DNA of 64,000 bases. It comes from DATDAW01 sp036524675 (lineage in GTDB: Bacteria > Verrucomicrobiota > Verrucomicrobiia > Chthoniobacterales > DASVRZ01). The DNA is taken from the NCBI GenBank assembly GCA_036524675.1, contig DATDBU010000011.1:1-64000 (forward strand), given 5' to 3'. The translations under genes were made by a program, and so were the position numbers. Positions within the stretch are counted from its first letter, which is position 1. Each line of letters starts with the position of its first letter. The notes below the pieces were generated by a model, which was not told the origin of the DNA, ran no database searches, and was given only the letters and a program-made list of their open reading frames with translations. This document shows positions 56,539 to 64,000 of this stretch, piece after piece.

Positions 56539-58248
56539 GTGCTCACCAACGACGAATACGTTGTACAGATATTGCAGGATGTCGGCCTGCTTACTCGTTC
56601 GCAGGTCGAAGCCGCGCGAGCCCGTGCTGACGCGCATACGCATGTGCTGGACTACCTCGTCCAACAAGGAAGCATCACCCAGCAAGACATCACACGCACG
56701 CTTGCGGCCCAAGCTGGGATGGAGTTTTTTGATTTGGCCCAAAAGTCGATTGAGCCGGAAGTCATCGAACAGATTTCCTTGGAAGTGGCAAGGCGTTACA
56801 AAGTTGTGCCGGTGTCCGTTAATGACCAGCTTCTAACGGTTGCAACGAGTAATCCGCTGGATTTTGAGACGTTTGACAGCCTCAGTTTTTTGCTTCGCCG
56901 CGAAGTAGAATTTGTCTGCACCACTGCGGACCAGATCGCCGATGCGCTGGTGAGATACTATGGCAGCGCTGAGGACGCCGCGGAGCGTCTCGAGGAGAAG
57001 CTGGGGGGAGGCCTTGATTTCGGAGAAGATGAGGCGGCATTCGGTGAAGTCGCAGAAGGTGACACTAATGACGCTCCGATCATTCGAATGGTTACGGGAC
57101 TTATCGTCGAGGCGTACCGCAACCGCGCAAGCGATATCCACCTGGAGCCACTGGAGAAGTCGTTTCGAGTGCGCTTTCGCATTGATGGCATGTTGAACGA
57201 GATGAAGAGCCCGCCGAAAAAGCTCCAGTCTGCCATCGTCAGTCGGCTCAAAATCATGACTGGTTCCATGTCGATCGCTGAGAAACGCCTGCCACAGGAC
57301 GGGCGTATCCAGGTAAAAACGGGCAAGACCCAGATCGATTTGCGCGTTTCGACGATCCCGACAAATCACGGTGAGAGCGTCGTTATGCGTATCCTGGACA
57401 AATCGAGCCTTGTGCTCGGGCTTAGTGATCTGGGGTTCTTGACGGATGATCAAGAGACTTTTGAACGGCTCATCGCTTTGCCGGACGGCATCCTACTTGT
57501 AACGGGACCGACTGGTTCCGGCAAAACGACCACGCTCTACGCGTGCCTCAATTATATTAACAAGCCGGACCGGAAAATTATCACGGTCGAAGACCCAGTG
57601 GAATACCAGCTCACGGGCATCAATCAGGTGCAGGTAAATGCGGACATCGGAATGTCGTTTCCTGCGGCACTGCGATCGATATTACGCCAGGCGCCGAATA
57701 TCATCATGATCGGGGAAATCCGCGACTTGGAGACGGCGAGCATTGCGATCAATGCGTCGCTCACGGGCCACCTTGTTTTCAGTACTCTGCACACGAACGA
57801 CGCACCCAGCGCTATTCCGCGTCTCGTGGATATTGGAGTCAAGCCCTTCCTCGTGGCTAGTTCGTTGCGGGCCGTTATTGCACAGCGTCTCGTGCGGCGG
57901 TTGTGTCCCAATTGCAAGGCGCCCCATGAACTCACGGAAATGGATTATCGAGCGCTTCGGCTGGATCCCCGATATGTTGCCGACGCAACTGTTATGGAAG
58001 CGGCGGAGCACGGATGCGAGAATTGTCGAGGACGCGGTTACCGGGGGCGGATGGGTATTTTTGAAATCGTCCAGATTGACGACGAAGTGCGCCGCATGAT
58101 TAACGATCGTGCCTCAACGATTCAGCTTCGCAAAAGAGCGCGTGAGCTCGGAATGCGGACGCTGCGGGAAGATGGTGTGCGGAAAGTGCTCTCGGGAGTG
58201 ACGACTGTGGATGAAGTGGTGACGGCGACGATGGCGGACGCGGATTGA
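56539..58248 (+). CDS. pilB: Type IV pilus / type II secretion assembly ATPase
   Basis: 569 residues. An N-terminal MshE/PilB domain is followed by a C-terminal ATPase with GPTGSGKTTTLY (Walker A), Asp box (ASDIHLEP), Walker B-type IMIGEIRDLETA, His box HLVFSTLHTND and a tetracysteine zinc motif CPNC...CENCRGRGYRGR. It powers pilus polymerisation or GspE-type secretion; PilB and GspE cannot be told apart reliably without partners, and none are adjacent. The GTG at 56539 is taken as start. A hairpin terminator lies 105-130 bp after the stop. Confidence 0.9.
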   Translation: MLTNDEYVVQILQDVGLLTRSQVEAARARADAHTHVLDYLVQQGSITQQDITRTLAAQAGMEFFDLAQKSIEPEVIEQISLEVARRYKVVPVSVNDQLLTVATSNPLDFETFDSLSFLLRREVEFVCTTADQIADALVRYYGSAEDAAERLEEKLGGGLDFGEDEAAFGEVAEGDTNDAPIIRMVTGLIVEAYRNRASDIHLEPLEKSFRVRFRIDGMLNEMKSPPKKLQSAIVSRLKIMTGSMSIAEKRLPQDGRIQVKTGKTQIDLRVSTIPTNHGESVVMRILDKSSLVLGLSDLGFLTDDQETFERLIALPDGILLVTGPTGSGKTTTLYACLNYINKPDRKIITVEDPVEYQLTGINQVQVNADIGMSFPAALRSILRQAPNIIMIGEIRDLETASIAINASLTGHLVFSTLHTNDAPSAIPRLVDIGVKPFLVASSLRAVIAQRLVRRLCPNCKAPHELTEMDYRALRLDPRYVADATVMEAAEHGCENCRGRGYRGRMGIFEIVQIDDEVRRMINDRASTIQLRKRARELGMRTLREDGVRKVLSGVTTVDEVVTATMADAD

Positions 58249-58352
58249 GGAGCTTCACACACTGACGACGGATATATCCTCGTGGTGTCCTGCTGACACC
58301 CATCGGGACAATCGCCGTCAGCCTGGTTACCTTTCGTAATGAAAAATGAAAC

Positions 58353-58379
58353 AGCCGCTCATCGTCGAGATGAGCGGCT
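58353..58379. terminator. Bidirectional terminator hairpin
   Basis: AGCCGCTCATC pairs exactly with GATGAGCGGCT around a 5-base loop. On the minus strand a T-rich run (TTTCATTTTTCAT) follows, so it can terminate the PEP-CTERM gene; it also lies downstream of pilB. Confidence 0.75.
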
Positions 58380-58437
58380 TGATTCATGAGCTGAAATATT
58401 CAGCACCTGCGCGTTAACAGCGCCTGGTTGTTTAGAA

Positions 58438-59325
58438 TTACGCGGTTGGTCTCCGGCGGCGCATAATCGTGAACATCGCGCCACCCACGCTCAGCAGAAG
58501 AGCGGTGGACGGTTCCGGAACCGGAATCGTCACAGGGTCGCTGAACTTAACAGCGCCGAAGTCGAACATAAACAGGGACTTGTTGGGAGCGTTTGGACCG
58601 GAACCGACGGTAACGACGAATTCGCTACCGAGGTTTGTGAAGGCCTGGACGGCGTGTTTGGTGTCAAAAGTGTTGTTATAGAACTCGCTGTCGCCGCTTC
58701 CTTTGAAGTTGGTCAAGCTGCCCGGACTAGTCCAGTCAACTTCTGAATTCTTTTCGACTGTAAAGCTTTGGATCGTGTTGTCGGAAATCATCACACGCTG
58801 GTCGTAGTCCAGGTCGAGTGCCGTCAACGAAAAGCTTGTCGGGCTCGCAAGCTTGGTAAAGGTCGGCGTCGCAAGGTCGTAGAAGCTGAACTTTAAAGAC
58901 AGATCCCAGAAGCCTTGGCGGATGTCCGGTTCAGCATAGACAGAAAGAGTCGATGCATCTGTCAGGCCCTGGCTATCGACGGTCTGCGCGATCATGAGCG
59001 AGTCCGTATTCGGTGCGAGGCCGCCCGAAGCACCCACAGCTGTGACCTTCAGACCATAACTGACACTGGCACCGCTGTCGTCCTTCCCGGAAAGAATGAA
59101 CTTGGCGGAGTCACCGATGCTCCAAGTGGTGGTGTTCGATTTTGAGCCACCATCATGCGGCTTCACGAAGGTTTTTTCGGTGCCGTAGATTTCGCTATTA
59201 TCGACGACTGAAGTGATCCCTAAGTCAGGCTGGGCCCAAGCTGCCAAAGGGGCTGTGGTTAAGAGGGCTAAAAAGCCCACCTTGGCCTTGTTTCGGAAAT
59301 TTGATAATTTCAAGGTTTCTTGCAT
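58438..59325 (-). CDS. PEP-CTERM sorting-domain protein
   Basis: 295 residues. An N-terminal signal (GFLALLTTAPLAAWA) and a C-terminal PEP-CTERM tail: VPEPSTALLLSVGGAMFTI then basic RRRRPTA. The middle is Ser/Thr/Gly-rich with beta-strand character. The tail is the recognition signal for exosortase, a sorting transpeptidase-like protease that anchors or releases proteins at the envelope. Exosortase itself is not in the window, but a TIGR03790 protein (5.7 kb) is. Function of the mature protein is unknown. Confidence 0.9.
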   Translation of the reverse strand: MQETLKLSNFRNKAKVGFLALLTTAPLAAWAQPDLGITSVVDNSEIYGTEKTFVKPHDGGSKSNTTTWSIGDSAKFILSGKDDSGASVSYGLKVTAVGASGGLAPNTDSLMIAQTVDSQGLTDASTLSVYAEPDIRQGFWDLSLKFSFYDLATPTFTKLASPTSFSLTALDLDYDQRVMISDNTIQSFTVEKNSEVDWTSPGSLTNFKGSGDSEFYNNTFDTKHAVQAFTNLGSEFVVTVGSGPNAPNKSLFMFDFGAVKFSDPVTIPVPEPSTALLLSVGGAMFTIMRRRRPTA

Positions 59326-59691
59326 GTCGAATTATTCACTAAAATTTCGTTTCCGCAACGCCAAATATTAGGTTTTTTGGTGCTCAAGCGACAGGAAAGC
59401 GAAAGGCCGCACCCAAGAAAAGCAAAATGCAAAGTTTTTTGCAGTTTAAAACAAATTCAGTTGGCGTCGTCAAGCCAAAAAATCCTTTGAGCGAGCCCGC
59501 TAGCGTCAATCCGAACACCACCAAGCCGTCCCGTGGCAAACCGTGAAGGGATCCGAGGATCTGTATGGCGAAGTCAGGGCCGACGTTGGCCACGCGATAG
59601 CGCGTTTCACCGGGGGGCGATGCACGAGGACGGGGGCGGGAAAGTGATTTCCCTTGGTTTCGACGCTGCTCCCTGGAAACATGCCGGCAGG
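59326..59691. other. 366-bp spacer upstream of the porin gene
   Basis: Divergent leaders of the PEP-CTERM and porin genes. A TAATAT box near 59368 could be the -10 of the PEP-CTERM gene, but its -35 is weak. A 69-codon minus-strand frame (59384-59593) looks like chance. A TTTTTTGCAGTTTAAAAC stretch is AT-rich. Nothing else recognisable. Confidence 0.4.
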
Positions 59692-60933
59692 ATGAAGATC
59701 CGGACGCTAGTTTTCGTGATGTTCGCGGGCATGAGCGGCTCGCTCCGCGCGTACGATTTCGGCAATGGCTTCTCGCTGAGCGTTTCTTATATCGGGGAAA
59801 TCATGGCGGACGTTAGCGGCGGTACGAGCACCGGTGTAATCGCCGAAGGTTCGCTTGAAGTCCTCGCCAATATCGACATGGACAAGGCCTTTGGATGGAG
59901 AGGCACAACGTTGCACGCGTCGCTGATGTACCCACATGGGACGAGCCTTACGACGGCACACACGGGCGACTTCAGTGTAGTCAGTAGTATCGATGCCTAT
60001 GATTCGGTGCGACTGTACGAGGCGTGGGCGGATCAAACATTCCTCGATAGCGGCCTTTCGCTGCGAGCAGGTTTTCTGGCTGCGGATGTCGACTTTGCCG
60101 TCATGGGGATGGCTGCACCGTTAGTGAATTCCACGTTCGGCGCGCCGTTTGTGTTAACGGGAAATTTCGCGATGTCCACGTACCCTTACAGTGCGCTCGG
60201 GCTGCGGCTCGGGGTGGAGCCGGTGCCCGGTTGGAACATGAAGCTGGGCGTTTACGACGGGAACGTAGCCCCTGGCGTCTTTCACGATCCAACTCCAGGC
60301 GCTTCTCCGTCTAACGAATTCAACAAGCACGGCATCCACTTTGCATTGCGCCGCCACGAAGGAGCCATGCTTTTCGGCGAGATCGAATGGGAGAAGCCAG
60401 GATTACATGATGTGGCAGTCAAATTTGGCGCCGTCTATCATACAGATCGTTTCGGCGCGATCTACAATGCAACATCGGCAACCTTGAAATCCCGGCAGTT
60501 GCCTCGCGATGCACCTGGCTTTGGTGGAAACTATGCCTTTTACATCATCGTTGAGAGAGAGCTTTGGCACGAACGCGACACCGAGCACGATGGCTTCGGG
60601 ATTTTTGCCCGCGTTGTCGTTGCGCCGGAGGATCGAAATTTCTTTCCGTGGTCCGCCGAGATCGGGCTTGCTTACCGCGGCCTGTTCCAATCCTCGGCAG
60701 CAGATAATCTTGCTGTTGGCATCGCTGGGATTGGAATCAGTTCAAAAGCCCGCGATGCCTACTACGATGCGGATTTGCGTGCCCCCAAGGATGAATTCAT
60801 CGTCGAAGCGACTTATCAATATGCGTTGAATACGTGGTGCACCCTGCAACCGGACGTCCAGTGGGTGATTCACCCCGGTGGCACGGCGGGGGGCGCAGTT
60901 GTCATAGGATTTCGCACGACCGTGGTATTTTGA
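59692..60933 (+). CDS. OprB-type carbohydrate-selective porin
   Basis: 413 residues with a signal peptide (IRTLVFVMFAGMSGSLRA). The mature part alternates like a beta-barrel, with family-like segments SVSYIGEIMADVSGG, LYEAWADQTFLD, GLRLGVEP, FALRRHEGAMLFGEIEW and a C-terminal GFRTTVVF ending in Phe. OprB porins pass glucose and other sugars across the outer membrane. The ATG at 59692 has AGGA upstream; the longer frame from 59533 lacks a signal peptide. It is followed by the convergent carbonic anhydrase. Confidence 0.85.
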   Translation: MKIRTLVFVMFAGMSGSLRAYDFGNGFSLSVSYIGEIMADVSGGTSTGVIAEGSLEVLANIDMDKAFGWRGTTLHASLMYPHGTSLTTAHTGDFSVVSSIDAYDSVRLYEAWADQTFLDSGLSLRAGFLAADVDFAVMGMAAPLVNSTFGAPFVLTGNFAMSTYPYSALGLRLGVEPVPGWNMKLGVYDGNVAPGVFHDPTPGASPSNEFNKHGIHFALRRHEGAMLFGEIEWEKPGLHDVAVKFGAVYHTDRFGAIYNATSATLKSRQLPRDAPGFGGNYAFYIIVERELWHERDTEHDGFGIFARVVVAPEDRNFFPWSAEIGLAYRGLFQSSAADNLAVGIAGIGISSKARDAYYDADLRAPKDEFIVEATYQYALNTWCTLQPDVQWVIHPGGTAGGAVVIGFRTTVVF

Positions 60934-60952
60934 TGCCGGGCTCCGATGGTTT

Positions 60953-61600
60953 TCACTTCGCCTTTTTGGGATCGATGAGCGGCGTGAACTGTTGCACAAG
61001 GGGATCATATGCAAACAGCTCTGCGGTGGCGATTTTGAAGAACCAACCGTGCAGTGAGAGTTTGCCGGCGTCGAGACCGCGAGTTACGCTGGAGTAAGTT
61101 TTCAGGTTTTCCAGGGCATAGAGGACATTTTCCTCGCCGGCGGCGTCGATGCGCTCGGCGGGGTCTTTCAAATGTTGATAACGCAGCGTCACCGCGTCAC
61201 GCACGGGAATGGCGAGCGTCAGCCAATCCTCCAGATGGCGCATTCCGGTCCAATCCATTTCGTCGCTCATGAGCGCTTTCATCGCGCCACATTGCGAATG
61301 GCCGCACACGACGATGTCTTCGACTTTAAGCGACTCGATGGCGAATTCGATCGCCGCCGCGGTCGAGCTTGGCGTGCCGAAGATGTGAGCCGGCGGGACG
61401 ATGTTACCCACGTTTTTGACCACGAAAAGGTCTCCCGGCTGGCTGTGCGTGATCAACTCCGCCAGGACGCGCGAATCCGAGCAGGTGATGAAGAGTGTAT
61501 GTGGGTGCTGCCCGTCATGGGCGAGTCGTTGGAAAAGATCCTGATACTCCCCGAACTCTTCGTCTCGAAACTTGTGAATTCCTTCGATCAGCCGTTGCAT
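60953..61600 (-). CDS. can: Beta-class carbonic anhydrase
   Basis: 215 residues; interconverts CO2 and bicarbonate. Zinc ligands are in ITCSDSRV (Cys, plus the Asp-Arg dyad) and VCGHSQCGAM (His, Cys). The N-terminal helices match beta-CA. Start ATG 61600 (MQRLIEG). Convergent with the porin gene (19 bp). Upstream of it lies the permease gene on the same strand, with a 135-bp spacer, so co-transcription is possible. Confidence 0.93.
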   Translation of the reverse strand: MQRLIEGIHKFRDEEFGEYQDLFQRLAHDGQHPHTLFITCSDSRVLAELITHSQPGDLFVVKNVGNIVPPAHIFGTPSSTAAAIEFAIESLKVEDIVVCGHSQCGAMKALMSDEMDWTGMRHLEDWLTLAIPVRDAVTLRYQHLKDPAERIDAAGEENVLYALENLKTYSSVTRGLDAGKLSLHGWFFKIATAELFAYDPLVQQFTPLIDPKKAK

Positions 61601-61735
61601 GGCGCACAAGAAACGCGACCACACGTCCGCAAACAAGTCAAAGCTGCGCGCAATGGTCGTATGGTCTGCGACCGCCGGGACAAACCGGGCCGGCGCTCAA
61701 GATTTTTTCGGCGCTCAACAGACAACCGCGACTGG

Positions 61736-63343
61736 CTATGCCACATCGTCCTCGCGGCGAGGTACGGCGATGAACCGCGCCAGCAGGAACAACACACCGG
61801 CAAGCGTGTATCCAAGCGCTTCACCGCCCGCGGGAATAAGGGGCTGTCCGGCTTTCCACTGACCGTTCAACCAATCCATCCAGGGCAAACTGATCGCCGT
61901 ATCGCGTCCATTCAACGCGTACGAGTGCATTAAACCGGTCAGCGAAAGCAGTGCGCCGACGCCACTCCAGGCGGCTGCGGGCATCCATTTACGGTCCACA
62001 ATGCAAACCACCATCGCCGACCAGATCATTGCCGAATAAAGAAACCCCTGTTCCAAGGCAAAACCGCCGCCGATGAATGCGCCGGCGGCGCTGGCAGCTT
62101 CAATGAGCGGTGTGCCCAAGGTCGCGCCGGCTGCGCCAATCGAGGTTTTCACGACCGGCATCGTCCAACCTGCCAACCCCGGAAACAATCCGACAACGAC
62201 AGCCGGGAAATGATTTCTCGGCGTCGCCTCAAACGCCTGGGCAGTGATGATGACGCCGATCCAGAGAATGATCGCGATTCCTGCCTCGGCAGGAATCAGC
62301 CACGTGAGCGCAGCCATGGTGCCCGTGAGACAAATCAGCGTGATCACCGCGCCGTTCAAAACGGAGTAACCCGCGCGAGCGCCGAGTTTTTTCCACGCTG
62401 GATGGCCGATATAGATCGACGTCGGAAACGGCGAACCGAACAGCGCTGCCGCCAGGGTTCCGAGTCCGTTGGCGGCCAGGCTGGGGCGAACGGGATAATT
62501 ATCGCCCGCAGCGGACGCCGATTCGATGTTTTGCAGGGAAGCAAGCACGCCGAGCAGCCCTATCGGAATCACCACTGACAAATAGGCTGTGAGATGTCCG
62601 CCGTTTAGAGCCGCCCAGAGTTCGCCTGGCATCGGCACGGGGAGATAGAGACGCACATGGGCCAATGGTTCTGCATTCGGTCCGCCCACCGGCGCGAGGC
62701 CCGTCAGCCATGCGATCACCGTGCCGACAATCAGCACGACCAGTGTCGCCGGAAGAGGGCCTCGGAACTTCATCCTCCCGAAAAATATAAGGAACGTAAG
62801 CGCAATGGTAACCAGCCCCACCACCGGTGACGCAAATGCCTGAAACACGAACGCCAGTCCCAAGAAACCGAGGCCCACACCCGCCAAAGTCGCCAGCATC
62901 GCGGCTCGGGGAGTGTGTTCACGGATTTTCGCAGCGAAAAACGCTCCGCTGAATTCCAATAGCCCGCCCAGAAAACACGCTACCAGACCTGCATGCCATG
63001 CAAAGCGTTCCGGATCCGGAAATCCTTCAGCCAATGCCAGTTGCCTGGCCGGCAGCATCACGAGGAACACATGTGCGAATAGCCCCGGAGTGCTGATCCC
63101 ATACGGCAGCGCGCATACGTCCTCGCGCCCTTCCCGTTTCGCGAGCTGCAACGCCTGCCATGCGTAAAAGAGATTGCCGACCAGAAATGAAATCGCCACG
63201 CCCGGCAGAATCCGGCCATACACCAGTTCCGGAGAAAAACCGAGAACGCCCGTGCAGAGTGGTGCCAGAATCAACAATTGCACCAGATTGTTAACGAATG
63301 CTGCGACGAATCCCTCGCCATCACCAGGGGAGAAAAGCTTCAC
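61736..63343 (-). CDS. NCS2-type nucleobase permease
   Basis: 535 residues, about twelve hydrophobic segments, with ALPYGISTPGLFAHVFLVML, GVGLGFLGLAF and GSPFPTSIYIGHPAWKKLGARAGYS. This pattern belongs to the xanthine/uracil permease (NCS2/AzgA-like) superfamily; the exact substrate is unknown. Start GTG 63343 overlaps the stop of the upstream nucleoside-phosphorylase-family gene (GTGA), so uptake of a purine or nucleobase coupled to salvage is likely. Earlier in-frame starts lie inside that gene. Confidence 0.78.
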   Translation of the reverse strand: MKLFSPGDGEGFVAAFVNNLVQLLILAPLCTGVLGFSPELVYGRILPGVAISFLVGNLFYAWQALQLAKREGREDVCALPYGISTPGLFAHVFLVMLPARQLALAEGFPDPERFAWHAGLVACFLGGLLEFSGAFFAAKIREHTPRAAMLATLAGVGLGFLGLAFVFQAFASPVVGLVTIALTFLIFFGRMKFRGPLPATLVVLIVGTVIAWLTGLAPVGGPNAEPLAHVRLYLPVPMPGELWAALNGGHLTAYLSVVIPIGLLGVLASLQNIESASAAGDNYPVRPSLAANGLGTLAAALFGSPFPTSIYIGHPAWKKLGARAGYSVLNGAVITLICLTGTMAALTWLIPAEAGIAIILWIGVIITAQAFEATPRNHFPAVVVGLFPGLAGWTMPVVKTSIGAAGATLGTPLIEAASAAGAFIGGGFALEQGFLYSAMIWSAMVVCIVDRKWMPAAAWSGVGALLSLTGLMHSYALNGRDTAISLPWMDWLNGQWKAGQPLIPAGGEALGYTLAGVLFLLARFIAVPRREDDVA

Positions 63344-63999
63344 GCCTTCTCCTTCTTGCCGGCCTGAGCCAGACAACCGACGAAATGGATTGTCCAGCGC
63401 GCCGCCGCGGCAGCAGCCGTTTGTCCCAGCTTGCGATAGTCGTTGCCCGGATTCGACTGCGTCCGGTTGCTGCCAGCGCGAAATACGATATGTGGCGTGC
63501 CAAGCTGCGTACAAACCTGTGCGATCGCCGCGCTTTCCATTTCCATGATGTCCGGATCCAACTTCGCCTTCATGTCCGCGATTTTTTCGTCCGACACGCC
63601 AAACAGGTCGCTTGCGGTGACAACACCGGTTAGGACCTGAGGCTGATAGGTTTCCCCATTGGCTGTCACCGTCTCGGCTTCATATTCCTTTGCCACAGTT
63701 TTGGCCAGCGCCAGCAACCGCGGGTCCGGCTTGAAAAACCAGTGGGTCATTGCGTTGGGAAGCGGCCCGCGGATTTTCCGGTAAACCATGCCGTGGTTAG
63801 TCAAACTTCCCGCCGCATGATGAATCGTCTTAACTGAAATCACTGTGTCGCCCGTCCGGATTCTTGGATTGAATCTTGAGCCCGTTCCAGAAACGATCAC
63901 TTCCGCCGGCCGGAATTCGTTCACGAACAACGCCGTGACCATTGCCCCATTCGTCACTCCCACGCCCGTGACTGCCGTGATCACTTTTCGCCCGCGCAA
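63340..63999 (-). CDS. Nucleoside phosphorylase-family enzyme (5' end beyond window)
   Basis: 219 residues visible; the frame runs on through the last base of the window, so the N terminus is missing. The family pattern TGVGVTNGAMVTALFVNEFRP, GTGSRFNP and MEMESAAIAQV (the conserved Glu pair that binds ribose) is that of PNP/MTA-SAH nucleosidase. A C-terminal FRAGSNRTQSNPGND resembles MTAN-type enzymes. Likely cleaves a purine nucleoside. Coupled by GTGA to the permease downstream. Confidence 0.82.
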   Translation of the reverse strand: MRGRKVITAVTGVGVTNGAMVTALFVNEFRPAEVIVSGTGSRFNPRIRTGDTVISVKTIHHAAGSLTNHGMVYRKIRGPLPNAMTHWFFKPDPRLLALAKTVAKEYEAETVTANGETYQPQVLTGVVTASDLFGVSDEKIADMKAKLDPDIMEMESAAIAQVCTQLGTPHIVFRAGSNRTQSNPGNDYRKLGQTAAAAAARWTIHFVGCLAQAGKKEKA

Positions 64000-64000
64000 C

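Noticed and set aside
59384..59593. 69-codon minus-strand frame between PEP-CTERM and porin genes
   Set aside because: No ribosome site and no family resemblance; would overlap the divergent leaders.
1..64000. tRNA genes, rRNA genes and CRISPR arrays
   Set aside because: No cloverleaf-type sequence with a T-loop and CCA, no rRNA stretch, and no regular direct repeats with spacers were noticed when reading the spacers; a covariance-model scan would be decisive.

Overview
The window looks like a chromosomal segment of a Verrucomicrobiota bacterium (Spartobacteria/Chthoniobacter-like is my best guess). The reasons are a Gram-negative envelope gene set (porin, TolC, LptE-like small lipoproteins, HtrA), a PEP-CTERM protein together with a TIGR03790-family protein, DUF2851, DUF4407 and DUF3597 proteins, a UGP2-type UTP-glucose-1-phosphate uridylyltransferase, weak Shine-Dalgarno sites, and REP-associated tyrosine transposase (RAYT) sequence. 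The assignment is inferred from gene content, not from a marker-gene search. Most of the window is dense housekeeping DNA with many 4-base ATGA/GTGA stop-start overlaps.

Layout. 1-11.2 kb: an outer-membrane barrel fragment, a DUF4407 membrane/coiled-coil protein, trmD, a zinc ribbon, an MFS carrier, an MBL hydrolase, a TIGR03790 protein, DUF2851, a PAS histidine kinase with a LuxR-type regulator, and a universal stress protein. 11.3-11.75 kb: a 500-bp non-coding stretch holding a long imperfect inverted repeat. 11.75-14.3 kb: an ABC-2 exporter (one ATPase, two permeases). 14.5-15.1 kb: a Phd/VapC-type toxin-antitoxin pair. 15.2-18.35 kb: rpmH-rnpA-yidD-yidC-jag. 18.4-23.2 kb: a metal (probably copper) handling locus of small secreted metal-binding proteins, TolC and a multicopper oxidase. 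23.3-25.5 kb (minus): moaA-ruvC-lipB. 25.6-34.4 kb: speA, argH, Nudix, fmt, a zinc ribbon, adk, SurA-like, pdxA. 34.5-36.4 kb (minus): accB-accC. 36.7-43.7 kb: DUF3597, hisI-trpE-trpG, nuoBC, purB, fabG. 43.8-52.8 kb: SRPBCC protein, then a long minus-strand run recJ-recG-htrA-small membrane protein-corA-mnmC-like methyltransferase. 52.9-64 kb: UGP, ribokinase, zinc ribbon, YkgJ-like, pilB, PEP-CTERM protein, OprB-like porin, carbonic anhydrase, and a purine-type permease coupled to a nucleoside phosphorylase-family enzyme cut by the window end.

The most striking observation is that recG carries an intact, in-frame insertion of about 220 codons encoding a RAYT/IS200-like HUH transposase domain. 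It lies between the helicase region ending in ARKEE and the IGTHAL motif. REP-like palindromes on both sides are also translated in frame, so the product would be an uninterrupted ~896-residue RecG-RAYT-RecG chimera.

Other points worth attention are a toxin-antitoxin promoter that appears leaderless and is decorated with three GTAC palindromes, a ~194-bp MITE-like inverted repeat, several low-complexity inverted repeats in gene spacers (one word family has entered the lipB coding start), a Nudix box with about a dozen extra residues, and an orphan nuoBC pair.
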